From positions 1 to 58,859 of the forward strand of contig CAMATH010000045.1 in NCBI GenBank assembly GCA_945860955.1: 58,859 bases of DNA, in the 5' to 3' direction. Shown piece by piece: positions 35,971-45,800 of this stretch (positions are counted from its first letter, which is position 1; each line of letters opens with the position of its first letter). The notes beneath the pieces are model-generated. The model was not told the DNA's origin. It searched no databases and saw only the letters and a list, made by a program, of their open reading frames with translations. Origin of the DNA: Planctomicrobium piriforme (GTDB lineage: Bacteria; Planctomycetota; Planctomycetia; Planctomycetales; Planctomycetaceae). Both the position numbers and the translations under genes were made by a program.

Positions 35971-37560
35971 ATGCACACCACCCGCCGCGACTTCTTGCGA
36001 CATGTCGGTTTGGGAACCACGCTCTTCGGACTGGGAAGCTCCTCGTCGACGCTGGGGTTCGCGGCGGAACCGTCCGGCAAATCGCTCCCCCGCAGTCTCC
36101 CCGAGGCGCAAGGCGTTTCGTCACCCAAGCTGCTGGAGTTTCTGCAAGCGGTCGAGACGTCGAAACTCAACCTCCACAGTTTCATGCTCGTGCGGCATGG
36201 GCACGTCGTGGCGGAGGGGTGGTGGGCTCCCTATTCCCACAACCTGCGGCACACGCTCTATTCGTTGAGCAAGAGTTTCTGCTCGACGGGAGTCGGGATC
36301 GCGGCGGCCGAGGGGAAGTTGTCGCTGGAAGACAAAGTGACGTCGTTCTTTCCCGAGGATCTGCCCGCGAACGTCAGTCCAAATCTGGCGGCGATGCAGG
36401 TCAAGCATCTGTTAATGATGGGGGCGGGGCATCGGGGCGATTCCCTGTTCGGCGAGGGCTTTTCAGTCGGCGAAAAGAACTGGATCCGTTCGGTACTCGC
36501 CCGGCCGGTGGAATTCGCCCCGGGAACGCACTTCGCGTACAACAACGGCGCGACGTTTCTCTGTTCAGCGATCGTTCAGAAAGCGACGGGCCAGACACTG
36601 TTCGACTATCTGACGCCACGGTTGTTTGAGCCGTTGGGAATCGAGGGGGCCGACTGGGAGCGCAATCCGCAAGGGATTAATAATGGAGCCTGGGGGCTGC
36701 GGGTCAAGACCGAGGACATCGCGAAGCTCGGGCAGCTCTACTTGCAGAAAGGAGAATGGAGCGGCAAGCGGTTGTTGAGCGCGGCGTGGGTCGAGGCGGC
36801 GAACGGATTGCAGATTGAAAACGCCGCGCCGAACGACGTGGAACGCCGCAAGAGCAGCGACTGGGCTCAGGGTTATGGTTACCAATTCTGGCGCTGTCGC
36901 CACGACGCGGTGCGCGGCGATGGTGCCTATGGGCAGTTTTGTTTGATGCTGCCGAAGCAGCAGGCGGTGATCGCGATCACTTCCGAGACGAACGATTTGC
37001 AGGGAGTCCTGGACGCCGCCTGGAAGCATCTGCTGCCGGCACTGGAAACAGACAAACTTCCCCCCAATGCGCAAGGAAGTTCGCGTTTGCGGGAGAAACT
37101 GGCGTCGTTGACACTGCCAGTGCCGGAAGGAAAGACCACGTCACCCACGGCGACCCGGGTTCACAAACGGGTCTACTCGATCGCCGACAATTCGCTGGGG
37201 GTGAAACGGGTGACGCTGTTTTTGAACGACGACATCTGTGGATTCACACTGCACGACGGGACGGGGGACCACCGGATCGAGTGCGGTATGGGGCGTTGGA
37301 AAACGGGGACCACCAAACTCTCACCCAGTCCATTGCATCTGGCAGTGACGACGGTTCCAGAGCAAAGTCAAATCGCGTGTGCCGCCGCCTGGAGCGACGA
37401 CAACACGCTGGTGATGAACTGGCGGTTTGTCGAGTCGGCTCATTACCAGGTTGTCACCTGCCGTTTCGAGGGGGACGACGTGAAGATCGAGTTCAAAAAG
37501 AGCGCCGCGATTCTAAACCCCGGAGTCAAAGACGACCGGCCCGTCCTCGTGGGAAAATAG
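35971..37560 (+). CDS. Class C beta-lactamase-like serine hydrolase (Tat-exported)
   Basis: 529 residues with a Tat signal (TTRRDFLRHVGLG). The N-terminal 350 residues are a class C beta-lactamase/esterase domain: Ser98-x-x-Lys101 in LYSLSKSF, the Tyr-x-Asn motif near 190 (FAYNNGATF) and LFEPLGIEGADWERNPQG. The C-terminal 170 residues form an extra beta-rich domain (KRVTLFLNDDICGFTLHDGTGDHRIECGMG in parts) common to family members that hydrolyse esters or D-amino peptides. Periplasmic. True beta-lactamase activity is unlikely given the family, but the substrate is unknown. Confidence 0.9.
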   Translation: MHTTRRDFLRHVGLGTTLFGLGSSSSTLGFAAEPSGKSLPRSLPEAQGVSSPKLLEFLQAVETSKLNLHSFMLVRHGHVVAEGWWAPYSHNLRHTLYSLSKSFCSTGVGIAAAEGKLSLEDKVTSFFPEDLPANVSPNLAAMQVKHLLMMGAGHRGDSLFGEGFSVGEKNWIRSVLARPVEFAPGTHFAYNNGATFLCSAIVQKATGQTLFDYLTPRLFEPLGIEGADWERNPQGINNGAWGLRVKTEDIAKLGQLYLQKGEWSGKRLLSAAWVEAANGLQIENAAPNDVERRKSSDWAQGYGYQFWRCRHDAVRGDGAYGQFCLMLPKQQAVIAITSETNDLQGVLDAAWKHLLPALETDKLPPNAQGSSRLREKLASLTLPVPEGKTTSPTATRVHKRVYSIADNSLGVKRVTLFLNDDICGFTLHDGTGDHRIECGMGRWKTGTTKLSPSPLHLAVTTVPEQSQIACAAAWSDDNTLVMNWRFVESAHYQVVTCRFEGDDVKIEFKKSAAILNPGVKDDRPVLVGK

Positions 37561-37608
37561 CCACTGGCGAGCGGGGCGGCGTCAGCCCAATGCCGTCCTT
37601 TTGATTGA

Positions 37609-38370
37609 TCACGCCTGCGCCAACATCCGCTCCAACTGCATCCGCCAGAACGCCGGAACATTGGCGAACGCCGCCATATAGGTCGATTCCAGCGGAACCA
37701 ACACGTACTCTTCCGGGTTGAGAAAGATCGGCACGGGGGTGAGTTCGCGACCAACCGCAGTCGGCTCAATGAAGGCTTCAGGTACCGGCCCCGCTCGGTA
37801 CGATGCGCACGTCAACGGAGAATCGCGACAGAATTCGAAGGTTGACGGGGAGTCGTCGTCCCAGATGACGGGATGAATTCCTTGCGGATCGCGAGTGCCG
37901 GGTGGGAACAAATCGACAACCAGCAGGTGGATTCCCTGACTGAGAAACTCCTGAGCCTTTCGGGAAAACGCTTGAAGCGCGGTGCGACTGCTATTGTTTC
38001 CCTGCGACACAATCTCGATCACCGCGACAATTCGGTGGTTACTGACGTGGCGAATCGTGACGACACGTGACTTGAGCGCATACCAAAGCGGTGGATTGGT
38101 GACTCGCACTGCCACCTGGGGTGGGCTGGTCGCGAGCGCCAGTCCGACTCCCGCACTGTTGTTGTCGCTTACGGCTCCTGGGGAACCTGCGACGGGTCGA
38201 TGAAGCGTCAGGATGTCGGGGCCAAATTCGCCCGCGATCTGTTCTCCGAGTGCGTAGTAGTCGGCTGGCAAGATTCCGCGATTCAACGCCCCCTTGATTT
38301 GCGGGATCCATTCCATATGAAAGTCATGGAAAATGCCGGCGTCGACCTGGCTCCAATCGTGAATCGGCAT
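37609..38370 (-). CDS. DUF4058 protein
   Basis: 253 residues. It begins MPIHDWSQVDAGIFHDFHMEWIPQIKGALN, the typical DUF4058 opening, and keeps the later segments VVTIRHVSNHRIVAVIEIVSQGN and FLSQGIHLLVVDLFPPGTRDPQG. The latter resemble the Uma2/PD-(D/E)XK-like cores, and the family is widespread in planctomycetes and cyanobacteria. Soluble, no signal peptide. The role is unknown; nuclease-like folds are only a suggestion. Convergent with the serine hydrolase gene, 48 bases apart. Confidence 0.88.
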   Translation of the reverse strand: MPIHDWSQVDAGIFHDFHMEWIPQIKGALNRGILPADYYALGEQIAGEFGPDILTLHRPVAGSPGAVSDNNSAGVGLALATSPPQVAVRVTNPPLWYALKSRVVTIRHVSNHRIVAVIEIVSQGNNSSRTALQAFSRKAQEFLSQGIHLLVVDLFPPGTRDPQGIHPVIWDDDSPSTFEFCRDSPLTCASYRAGPVPEAFIEPTAVGRELTPVPIFLNPEEYVLVPLESTYMAAFANVPAFWRMQLERMLAQA

Positions 38371-38457
38371 GGTGAGGCTCTCTGTCGGGGCGATTCATGT
38401 TCGACATAGAGAATAACACAAACGAAGAGCATCAGCCGCGTTGCCGCTCAAACCCAT

Positions 38458-38509
38458 TTGCTCTCCGCCCCGAATCTGGTAGAATACTCTTACCTGAGAA
38501 TGAGTCTCA
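38458..38509 (+). promoter_or_regulatory. feo promoter with Fur box
   Basis: TTGCTC (38458) and TAGAAT (38480) are 16 bases apart. Just downstream lies TGAGAATGAGTCTCA (38495-38509), a 15-base palindrome that matches the Fur consensus TGATAATNATTATCA at about 12 positions. Iron-loaded Fur would then repress the feo operon starting at 38542. Confidence 0.75.
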
Positions 38510-38541
38510 ATACCATCCGGTTCTTTTGAGATCACCCCATC

Positions 38542-38772
38542 GTGACTGACGTTCTCCCCCTGAATCTGCTGTCGGCTGGTCAATCGGGACAAATCTGCGA
38601 CGTCTCGGGTGAGACGGGGCTGGTGCGTCGACTCGGTGAGATGGGCCTGCGCCCAGGGGTCGAAGTCCGCATGGTTCAGCCCGGTCGCCCCTGCATTGTC
38701 GCGGTCGATCATCAGCGCTACAGTCTGCGAGCCGAGGATGAAGCGATGGTTCTCGTCGAGGTCGGGTGCTGA
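38542..38772 (+). CDS. feoA: FeoA-domain protein (first copy)
   Basis: 76 residues from a GTG start. SH3-like FeoA domain: LLSAGQSGQICDVSGETGLVRRLGEMGLRPGVEVRMVQPGRPCIVAVDHQRYSLRAEDEAMVLVEV in segments shows the usual hydrophobic pattern and the RLGEMGLRPG turn. Cytoplasmic protein that assists FeoB-mediated ferrous iron uptake. First gene after the Fur box. Its stop overlaps the start of the second feoA by one base, so four feo genes are tightly linked. Confidence 0.92.
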   Translation: MTDVLPLNLLSAGQSGQICDVSGETGLVRRLGEMGLRPGVEVRMVQPGRPCIVAVDHQRYSLRAEDEAMVLVEVGC

Positions 38773-39017
38773 TGGCTGCGTCGCATCCGGAAACCCTGGA
38801 TCAGTTGACGTTTGGTCAAACCGCCCGGGTGGTTGCCGTCGATGGGGTGGATGCCATCTCCGCCCGGCTGATGGAAATGGGGTTGTTTGAAGGCGAGGTT
38901 GTCGAATCACTCGGGGCCGCGCCGTTGGGAGATCCCATCGAATTTCTTGTCTGTGGATACCGCCTCTCTTTGCGGAAGAATGAAGCCCGCAGGGTTCGGA
39001 TCGCCAGTCATGAGTGA
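38772..39017 (+). CDS. feoA: FeoA-domain protein (second copy)
   Basis: 81 residues from the ATG at 38772 (MAASHPETLDQLTFGQ), or 83 from a GTG at 38766. A second FeoA domain: ARVVAVDGVDAISARLMEMGLFEGEVVESLGAAPLGDPIEFLVCGYRLSLRKNEARRVRI in segments. Clearly diverged from the first copy, so an old duplication. It overlaps feoB by eight bases. Two stand-alone FeoA proteins with one FeoB suggests a heteromeric regulator of the pump, which is inference. Confidence 0.92.
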   Translation: MAASHPETLDQLTFGQTARVVAVDGVDAISARLMEMGLFEGEVVESLGAAPLGDPIEFLVCGYRLSLRKNEARRVRIASHE

Positions 39018-41358
39018 ACCTCTGACGATCGCCCTGATCGGCAACCCCAACACCGGCAAAAGCACGCTCTTCAATGCCTTGTCTGGCTCGAGGGCGCTCA
39101 CGGGGAATTACCCGGGCGTCACCGTTGAAAAGAAGATTGGGCGAACGCAGTTTGAAGGGCGACAGGTCGATGTCGTCGATCTCCCCGGTACGTACAGTCT
39201 CGCCCCGCGATCGATCGACGAGATGGTGGCCGTCAACGTGCTGCTGGGTCGGCAGGCCGACGTCAAACGCCCCGATGTCGTGGTGTGCATCGTAGACGCC
39301 TCGAATATCGAGCGGAATCTGTACCTCGTGAGTCAGGTTCTCGATCTGCGGTTGCCCGTCGTGGTCGTCCTCAACATGTGCGACGTGGCGGCCGAGCGGG
39401 GGATTCAGATCTACGAAAGCATGCTGTCGTGCCGACTGGGGCTGCCGGTCGTTCGAACCGAGGCGCACCGCCAGCGCGGAATCGAAGACGTCCGCAAAGC
39501 GGTCCTGTCGGCCGCCGCCGGGTCGGCGGGCGCGACAGCCAAACCGCCCGAGCCCGGCTCCAGCGGTCTAAAAATCTTTCCCGAGGCGTTTCGACAGGAA
39601 TGTCAGGCGCTGTCGGCGAAGCTCACCGAATTCGGTCGCCCCGAGACCCCCGAATACCTGCTTGAGCGAATGCTGCTTGATGTCGGGGGCTGGCTGGAGA
39701 CACATGCCGAGACTCCCCGCCAGGCGGAATTGACCGACTGGCTGCACCAGGCCCGGGCCAGGCTGGCCGAACAGGGGTGTCCCGTTCCCGCCGTCGAGGC
39801 CCGATCTCGTTACGCCTGGGTCCGCAAGGTGCTGGATGGCGTCCTCGTGAAGCCGACCACTCGTCCAGTCACTTTCAGCGACAAGCTCGATCGCGTCCTG
39901 ACGCATCACATCGCGGGTCTGGCGGTGTTCGTCGTTCTGATGTTGATTGTCTTCCAGGCGATCTACCGCGGTGCCGAACCGGTCAAAGATCTGTTCACGG
40001 CGGCGCAACAGTGGGTCGCGGGGCTGGTGGGAGGGTTGTTACCCCCGGGACCGTTGAACAGCCTGCTGGTGGACGGTGTCGTGGGGGGTGTGGGATCGGT
40101 ACTGGTGTTTCTGCCGCAGATTGTGGTTCTGTTCCTGTTCATCGCGCTGCTGGAAGATTGTGGGTATATGGCCCGAGCGGCGTTTCTAATGGACCGGTTG
40201 ATGACCCGGGTCGGGTTGTCCGGAAAGTCGTTCGTTCCGCTGATGTCTTCATTCGCCTGTGCCGTGCCAGGCATTATGGCGACGCGGGTGATCGAAAACC
40301 GCAGGGATCGTTTCACGACGATTCTGGTCGCACCGTTGATGAGTTGCTCAGCGCGGCAGCCGGTCTATTGGCTGATGATCGCCGCGTTTTTCCCCGCGAC
40401 ATACTACGCGGGGGGCTGGGTCGGCCTGCGGGAACTGACGATGTTCGGAATGACGTCGTTGGGCGCACTCGTGGCGATTCCGGTCGCGTGGCTCCTCAAG
40501 CAGACGTTTTTCCGGGGGGAGACACCTCCGTTTGTGATGGAGTTGCCAGGATACAAGTGGCCCTCGCCGCGGCTGGTGTTGAATCGCGTGTACGATCGCG
40601 CCCGCGCGTTTGTGGTGCGGGCGGGCACGTTGATTTTCGCCACCAACATTCTGGTGTGGGGAGCGGGATACTTTCCGGGCGACCATTCTCAAGCCGACGC
40701 GCTGCAAGTGGTCGTCGATCAAGCTCAGGAGGAATTGGCCGCCGAGAAGGAGGCCCGTTTGAATCTCGAGACCCGCCAGCACGAACTCGCCACGCAGCTC
40801 AAATCGGCAACAACAGAACAGCAGACGCTGGGACTGAAAACAGAGTCGACGGATGTGGCGGGTCGGCTGACGGAGTTGGATCAAAAACTGGAAGCACTTT
40901 CCGGGGAGACCGCGCTGAAGGTCGCCGACTTGAACAGACAGCGCAGCGAGCTGCTTGAGAACAGCCTGCTGGGCCGGCTCGGTCATGCGATTGAGCCTGT
41001 CGTGTCACCGCTCGGTTGGGACTGGCGGATCGGAGTCGGAGTTCTGGCGTCATTCCCCGCCCGGGAGGTGATCATCGGGACCCTGGGAACGATTTACAGC
41101 ATGGGGGGAGATGAAGACGGTCTGCCGACGGCGCTTCAGGAAGCGAGGCGACCGGATGGTAGACCGGTTTATTCCATTCCGGTCGCCCTGTCGATCATGG
41201 TGTTTTTCGCCCTGTGCGCGCAGTGTTCGTCGACGTTGATGGTGATTCATCGGGAGACGAACGACTGGCGGTGGGCTTTGTTCACATTCGCCTACATGAC
41301 GATTCTCGCGTACCTGGGGGCGTTTCTGACGTACCAGGGAACGCGTAGCTGGTTGTGA
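39010..41358 (+). CDS. feoB: Ferrous iron transport protein B with coiled-coil insertion
   Basis: 782 residues from the ATG at 39010 (MSEPLTIALIG). N-terminal G domain: G1 GNPNTGKST at 11-19, G2/G3 region NYPGVTVEKK and DLPGTYSLAP, G4 NMCD. A helical GDI domain precedes two Gate domains (LPQIVVLFLFIALLEDCGYMARAAF, SFACAVPGIMATR, FPAREVIIGTLG). Residues of about 560-655 form a long, charged coiled coil (QAQEELAAEKEARLNLETRQ onwards) between membrane segments, absent from E. coli FeoB. Inner-membrane Fe(II) importer. The reading open to 38887 overlaps feoA and is not the start. Confidence 0.96.
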   Translation: MSEPLTIALIGNPNTGKSTLFNALSGSRALTGNYPGVTVEKKIGRTQFEGRQVDVVDLPGTYSLAPRSIDEMVAVNVLLGRQADVKRPDVVVCIVDASNIERNLYLVSQVLDLRLPVVVVLNMCDVAAERGIQIYESMLSCRLGLPVVRTEAHRQRGIEDVRKAVLSAAAGSAGATAKPPEPGSSGLKIFPEAFRQECQALSAKLTEFGRPETPEYLLERMLLDVGGWLETHAETPRQAELTDWLHQARARLAEQGCPVPAVEARSRYAWVRKVLDGVLVKPTTRPVTFSDKLDRVLTHHIAGLAVFVVLMLIVFQAIYRGAEPVKDLFTAAQQWVAGLVGGLLPPGPLNSLLVDGVVGGVGSVLVFLPQIVVLFLFIALLEDCGYMARAAFLMDRLMTRVGLSGKSFVPLMSSFACAVPGIMATRVIENRRDRFTTILVAPLMSCSARQPVYWLMIAAFFPATYYAGGWVGLRELTMFGMTSLGALVAIPVAWLLKQTFFRGETPPFVMELPGYKWPSPRLVLNRVYDRARAFVVRAGTLIFATNILVWGAGYFPGDHSQADALQVVVDQAQEELAAEKEARLNLETRQHELATQLKSATTEQQTLGLKTESTDVAGRLTELDQKLEALSGETALKVADLNRQRSELLENSLLGRLGHAIEPVVSPLGWDWRIGVGVLASFPAREVIIGTLGTIYSMGGDEDGLPTALQEARRPDGRPVYSIPVALSIMVFFALCAQCSSTLMVIHRETNDWRWALFTFAYMTILAYLGAFLTYQGTRSWL

Positions 41359-41378
41359 TCGAACCGGGAGGTCCCGCG

Positions 41379-41633
41379 ATGTCCGAGAACGCGCTGTGGC
41401 AGACTCTCGCCGCGCTGGTGATTGTCGGCTCGGCGGTCGTCTGGTGGGGCCGGCGATTGTGGAACTCGCTTCGACCATCCATGATGGCGGCGTCGTCTTG
41501 TGGAAGTTGCGGCGGCTGTGAACTGGCGACGAAATCGCCGCCCGGCGGGATCCCGGCAACCCCTGGTTTCGTTCCATTATCGGTCTTGGAAACGACCGAG
41601 TTTCAATCACGCTCGAATGACGGGACAGCCTGA
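41379..41633 (+). CDS. FeoB-associated Cys-rich membrane protein
   Basis: 84 residues from the ATG at 41379, with GGGAGG six bases upstream. One N-terminal membrane helix (WQTLAALVIVGSAVVWWG), then SSCGSCGGCELA, a cluster of four Cys, and a polar tail. Small Cys-rich single-helix proteins of this kind follow feoB in many bacteria and may bind iron or a cluster; the reaction is unproven. It lies 20 bases after feoB and is the last gene of the operon. No terminator hairpin was found before the repeat region. Confidence 0.82.
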   Translation: MSENALWQTLAALVIVGSAVVWWGRRLWNSLRPSMMAASSCGSCGGCELATKSPPGGIPATPGFVPLSVLETTEFQSRSNDGTA

Positions 41634-41821
41634 TGGGAAGAGGTTTGAGGGAAGGTCAACAGCGCAGCCGTTCCAGCGGAAAATCAAAATGAACGCGGCT
41701 TTGTGCAAGGAAACGTTTTCGTGGCGGATTCAATCGCAGCGCGGAAACCAGCCCGTCCACCGCGCGGGAATCGGTTTTCCGATCAGGCGCGGGGACGGGC
41801 TGGCCTCTGTTTGGGGCGGCT

Positions 41822-41933
41822 TTTTGTAGCGACGACGCTCCGCAGCGTCGCTCCGGTTGTGGTTCCCGCGAAGCGGAACCGCAACCGGCTATGGCAAACA
41901 CGCGACCAGATCGCCATAAACCGACAGCCCCTT
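41822..41933. repeat. Dispersed repeat B, copy 2
   Basis: About 112 bases matching 19374-19485, including GCGACGACGCTCCGCAGCGTC, the hairpin CCGGTTGTGGTTCC / GGAACCGCAACCGG, CACGCGACC and ACCGACAGCCCC. It lies in the 352-base gap 41634-41985 after the feo operon. No gene was found in that gap. Confidence 0.85.
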
Positions 41934-41985
41934 ATGGGGGAAGGGGGCGCTGTGATCTCCCGCACATCGGTGTGGGGTTTTCCTA

Positions 41986-42516
41986 TCAGCCGGGCTTGGA
42001 AACTCCCGACACAGGCTGACGCTGACCCTGGCGACGCGCGACCTGGTTTTCGTACTGCTTGCGGCGTTGTTCCAGCAGGTACGGACGAACGCTCTTCGCG
42101 GAAGCGAGTTCGGCCTTCGATTCCTTGTCCGATGCCATCTGCTGGCGGACCTGGCGGACGAACGTCGCGTCGGCGGCGTACTTCGCGCGTCGCTCAGCGG
42201 CACGCTGGGCGTTCGCCGCCTGAATCTGCCGCACTTGCGCCGCGGCGGATTGCGCCGTCGCGAACGGGTTGTACCCGCTCATCGACTCCGCGACGATCGC
42301 AGTCGAGCCGGTGGTCGTTCCAGTCGTGGTTCCACCACCGGCTGTTCCAGAACCGCCACCACCCCCTCCTCTGCCTCCACGGCCACTACCTCCTCCTCCT
42401 CCAGAGCCACCACACGCGTGTGCCATCTGGCCCACGCTCAGCACTCCCAGGATCGCCACCATCGCCAACCACGCCGAGGGGCGCAGCCGACTTCGACTCC
42501 ACGCAAAAGACACCAT
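41986..42516 (-). CDS. Exported Gly-rich protein of unknown function
   Basis: 176 residues from the ATG at 42516; AAGGAG lies nine bases upstream of it. An alternative ATG at 42522 is only three bases from that site. The signal peptide (AWLAMVAILGVLSVGQMAHA) is followed by an almost pure Gly/Ser block (CGGSGGGGGSGRGG onwards), a Thr-rich linker and a charged helical C-terminus (QIQAANAQRAAERRAKYAAD, RQQMASDKESKAEL). One Cys sits right after the signal peptide. It could be an extracellular or wall-linked protein; no family recognised. Confidence 0.7.
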   Translation of the reverse strand: MVSFAWSRSRLRPSAWLAMVAILGVLSVGQMAHACGGSGGGGGSGRGGRGGGGGGSGTAGGGTTTGTTTGSTAIVAESMSGYNPFATAQSAAAQVRQIQAANAQRAAERRAKYAADATFVRQVRQQMASDKESKAELASAKSVRPYLLEQRRKQYENQVARRQGQRQPVSGVSKPG

Positions 42517-42853
42517 GACCATCGTCTCCTTATTGGGGAAGAACTCGCGAATCGCGACCGATTCACGTTGGACAGCCCGTTCGCGGGCGTGGCAGAACGC
42601 GTCGTCTGTCATCGCACGCGATGGAACCAGACCGCCAGAGACAGAAACGCCCGCGCAGTCAGCCACTCCACGAGCAACTTCGCTGGAACGGCAGGATTCC
42701 CGGCGTGCTATATGTTCGCTGAAGCGCTCCGCAACTCGTAAGCATCAATTCCAGCCGGGCTTGTTGAGAGTCGGATCATTCCTTCACACACGACTCGCAC
42801 GTTACAGTACGAGGACACGTGCCGTCCCTCACCACTTTCCCCCCCGGTCGGTC
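42517..42853. other. 337-base divergent intergenic region, no gene seen
   Basis: Between the Gly-rich protein gene and the large fusion gene. It should hold the promoters for both, but no convincing -35/-10 pair or hairpin was found. Reading frames through it continue from the downstream gene but have no homology or start support. Confidence 0.4.
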
Positions 42854-45800
42854 ATGCCTCCTCGACACGCTTCGATTCGCCCCACCCCCGGCAATCCGCT
42901 GGTCGCGATTCTCGCACTCCTCAGTGCGGTCGCCTTGTTGGGACTGACCAGTGGCAGCTCAGTCGCGCAGCCACCTGCGGAAGGCGAAGACTTCTTCTTC
43001 ATCCCGCGCGGCCTCAAAGAGCCGGGGAAGGCGGCTTGGTGTACCGATCCCGCCGCCGACCGTCTGGCGATCACCGTCACCGACAAGGCGACCGGCCTGC
43101 CGACGTTTTGTCGCATCAACGTCGTCGGCCCGGACAATCAGTTCTATCAACCGCCGCGCAATTATCTTTCGGAATATGCCCTCACGGGTGACTGGCCCGA
43201 GAAGGGGGCTTGGGGAAATCGCAAAGACAAAGCCCCCTACCGATACCTCGGCAAATTCTTCTACGCGTGGGGAAAAACCTCCGTCGCGGTCCCACAGGGA
43301 AAAGTTCGCGTGGAAGTCTGGAAGGGGTTTGAATATCGGCCGGTTTCTGTGGAACTGGACGTGGCGGCACAGACGGACACGAAAGTCAATTTGCAGATCG
43401 AGCGGACCGCCGCGATGGAGCCGCTCGGCTGGCATTCGGGCGATCCTCACCTTCACATCCCCCGGCAGTCGGCTCGCGACGACGAGGTGGTTCTCGACCT
43501 GCTGGAGGCCGAAGATATCCGGTATGGCAGCATCCTCGGTTACAACGAGCCGGCCGGCCCGTACTCGGGCTTCATGGAGAAACTCGCCTCGCCGCAACAA
43601 CGGGGGCTGGGCAAGAAGTCGGCCCGAGATCGCGATGGCTATCACGCGTTTTCCGGACAGGAATATCGCAACACCACCTACGGTCACATTCTGTTGTTCA
43701 ATCGGGATGATCTCGTCTTCAACGGACAGGATCTGAACGCCGACAACTGGCCGGTGTATGGCGTGGTCGCGCGCGAAACGATGGACCTGGGTGGATACGC
43801 GGCGTACGCCCACGGAGGCTATAGGCAAGAGGTCTATGCCGACGTGGCGCTGGGGGCGCTCAATGCGATTGAACTCCTACAGTTCGGCATCTACCGTGAG
43901 ATCGGACTGACCGACTGGTATCACATGCTGAACGCGGGCTATCGCATTCCCTGCATGGGTGCCAGCGACTGGCCGGCGTGCCGCTGGATGGGGGATTGCC
44001 GAACCTACGTCTACCACGAGGGAGCGACCGACTTCCCCCAATGGTTGCAAGCGATGGCGGAGGGACGCAGCTTCATGACGACTGGTCCGCTCTTGCTGCT
44101 GACCGTCGATGGGCACCGTCCCGGCGACACCATCGCTCTCGAGGGAGCCGGTCCGCACACGGCGAAGGTCGAAATCCAACTCAACTGCGAAGTCACCTCC
44201 GTGGACGAGATCGACCTCATCGTAGGGGGCGAGGTGGTGCGGAAAATCCAGATTCCGTCGACCGATCCATTGGAACCAGGTTGGCGGAAATTCGAAGAGA
44301 CACTCGAACTTCCGCGCGCGACCTGGATCTCTGCCCGGGCCTTTTCAAAAACCCCGGGAGGTCAGCCCGACGCTGAGGCGCATACCAATCCCGTATACGT
44401 CGATTTCGATGGCCGTCGGGCGTATCAGCAAGACTCACTCGACGCGTGGGTCGAACGGATTGACGGACAAATCGCGAAGCATCGGCTACGCAACTTTCCC
44501 GAAAAGGCGCGGGTTCTCGATTACTTTCAGAATGCTCGGGATCTGCTGCTGGAGATTCGGGCCGAGAAAGGGCTGAAGTCCAAAGACGACCCGTCGAAGC
44601 GCAGCGCCCCCGTTTTCGAGTCGGCGCGGGTCGGTGGGCTGGACGGTGACGCCGCCGAGGCATTTCCCTCCGACGGGGCGCTCCGCGAGTTCTTGAAGCC
44701 GGTCCCTCCCAAGTCACAGACTGAAGCGCTCGCGACGTTTGAGACACTGCCGGGATTTGAGATGCAACTCGTCGCTGCGGAACCGTTGGTCTACGACCCG
44801 GTCGCCGCCGCTTTTGACGAGGATGGCAACCTGTACGTCTGCGAAATGCGGGATTACCCGTTCAAACCGGGAGAAGGTGCGGAGCCGATCGGATCGATTC
44901 GGCTGTTGCGTGACACCGACGGCGACGGCGTGTTCGAGACGTCCACGGTCTTCGCCGACAAGTTGTTGTGGGCCGCCGGCGTGGCCCCCTGGAAGGGGGG
45001 CGTCTATGTCGCCGCCCCACCCGACATCTGGTACCTCCGCGATGACAATGGGGATGGCCTCGCCGACACTCGGCGAAGAGTCTTCACAGGATTTGGCACC
45101 GGAAACCAGCAGGGAATGTTGAACAATCTGGTTCTGGCACACGACCACAAGATCTATGGAGCGACCGCCCCCAACGGAGGTCAGATCCGCCGGGTTGACA
45201 AGCCCGATGCCCCCCCGGTTGATATCACGGGAAGGGACTTCCGGTTTGACCCGATCGACGAGTCGTTTGAAACGGTGACCGGGACGGTTCAATTCGGGAA
45301 TACGTTCGATGATTTTGGCAATCGCTTCACGTGCAGCGAGTCGCAACCGTTATCGCAGATTGTTCTGCCACAGAATTACCTGGCGCGAAACCCCTATTTG
45401 CCTGTCCCCTATGCGATCAAAAATCTCGCACAGGGACCGGTGCCGATTTTTCGGACGAGTCCGGTCGAACGCTGGCGACAGATTCGCAGCGCGCGACGCG
45501 TGGCGACGGCGGAACGGTCGGCCGACGCTCCCGGGGCCAGCCACCATGTGGTCGACGCGGCGGCCGGCGTGACCGTGTATCGGGGGGGAGCGTACCCGGC
45601 CGAGTACTACGGCACGATCTTTGTCGGCGATGGACAGAACAACCTGGTCCATCACCGCAAACTGATTCCCAACGGCCCGACCTTTGATTCGGCTCGCGTC
45701 GAAGAAAAGACCGAATTCGTCCGGTCCACCGACATCTGGTTTCGACCGGTGAATTTTATGAACGCTCCGGATGGAACGCTGTACTGCCTCGACATGCATC

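Noticed and set aside
37609-38370. DUF4058 as a restriction-type nuclease
   Set aside because: Similarity to nuclease-like cores is weak, no methyltransferase or specificity gene is nearby, and the family role is unknown.
42269-42853. Extra 195 codons upstream of the large fusion protein
   Set aside because: The stretch reads opposite the Gly-rich protein gene and the signal peptide only appears after the ATG at 42854.
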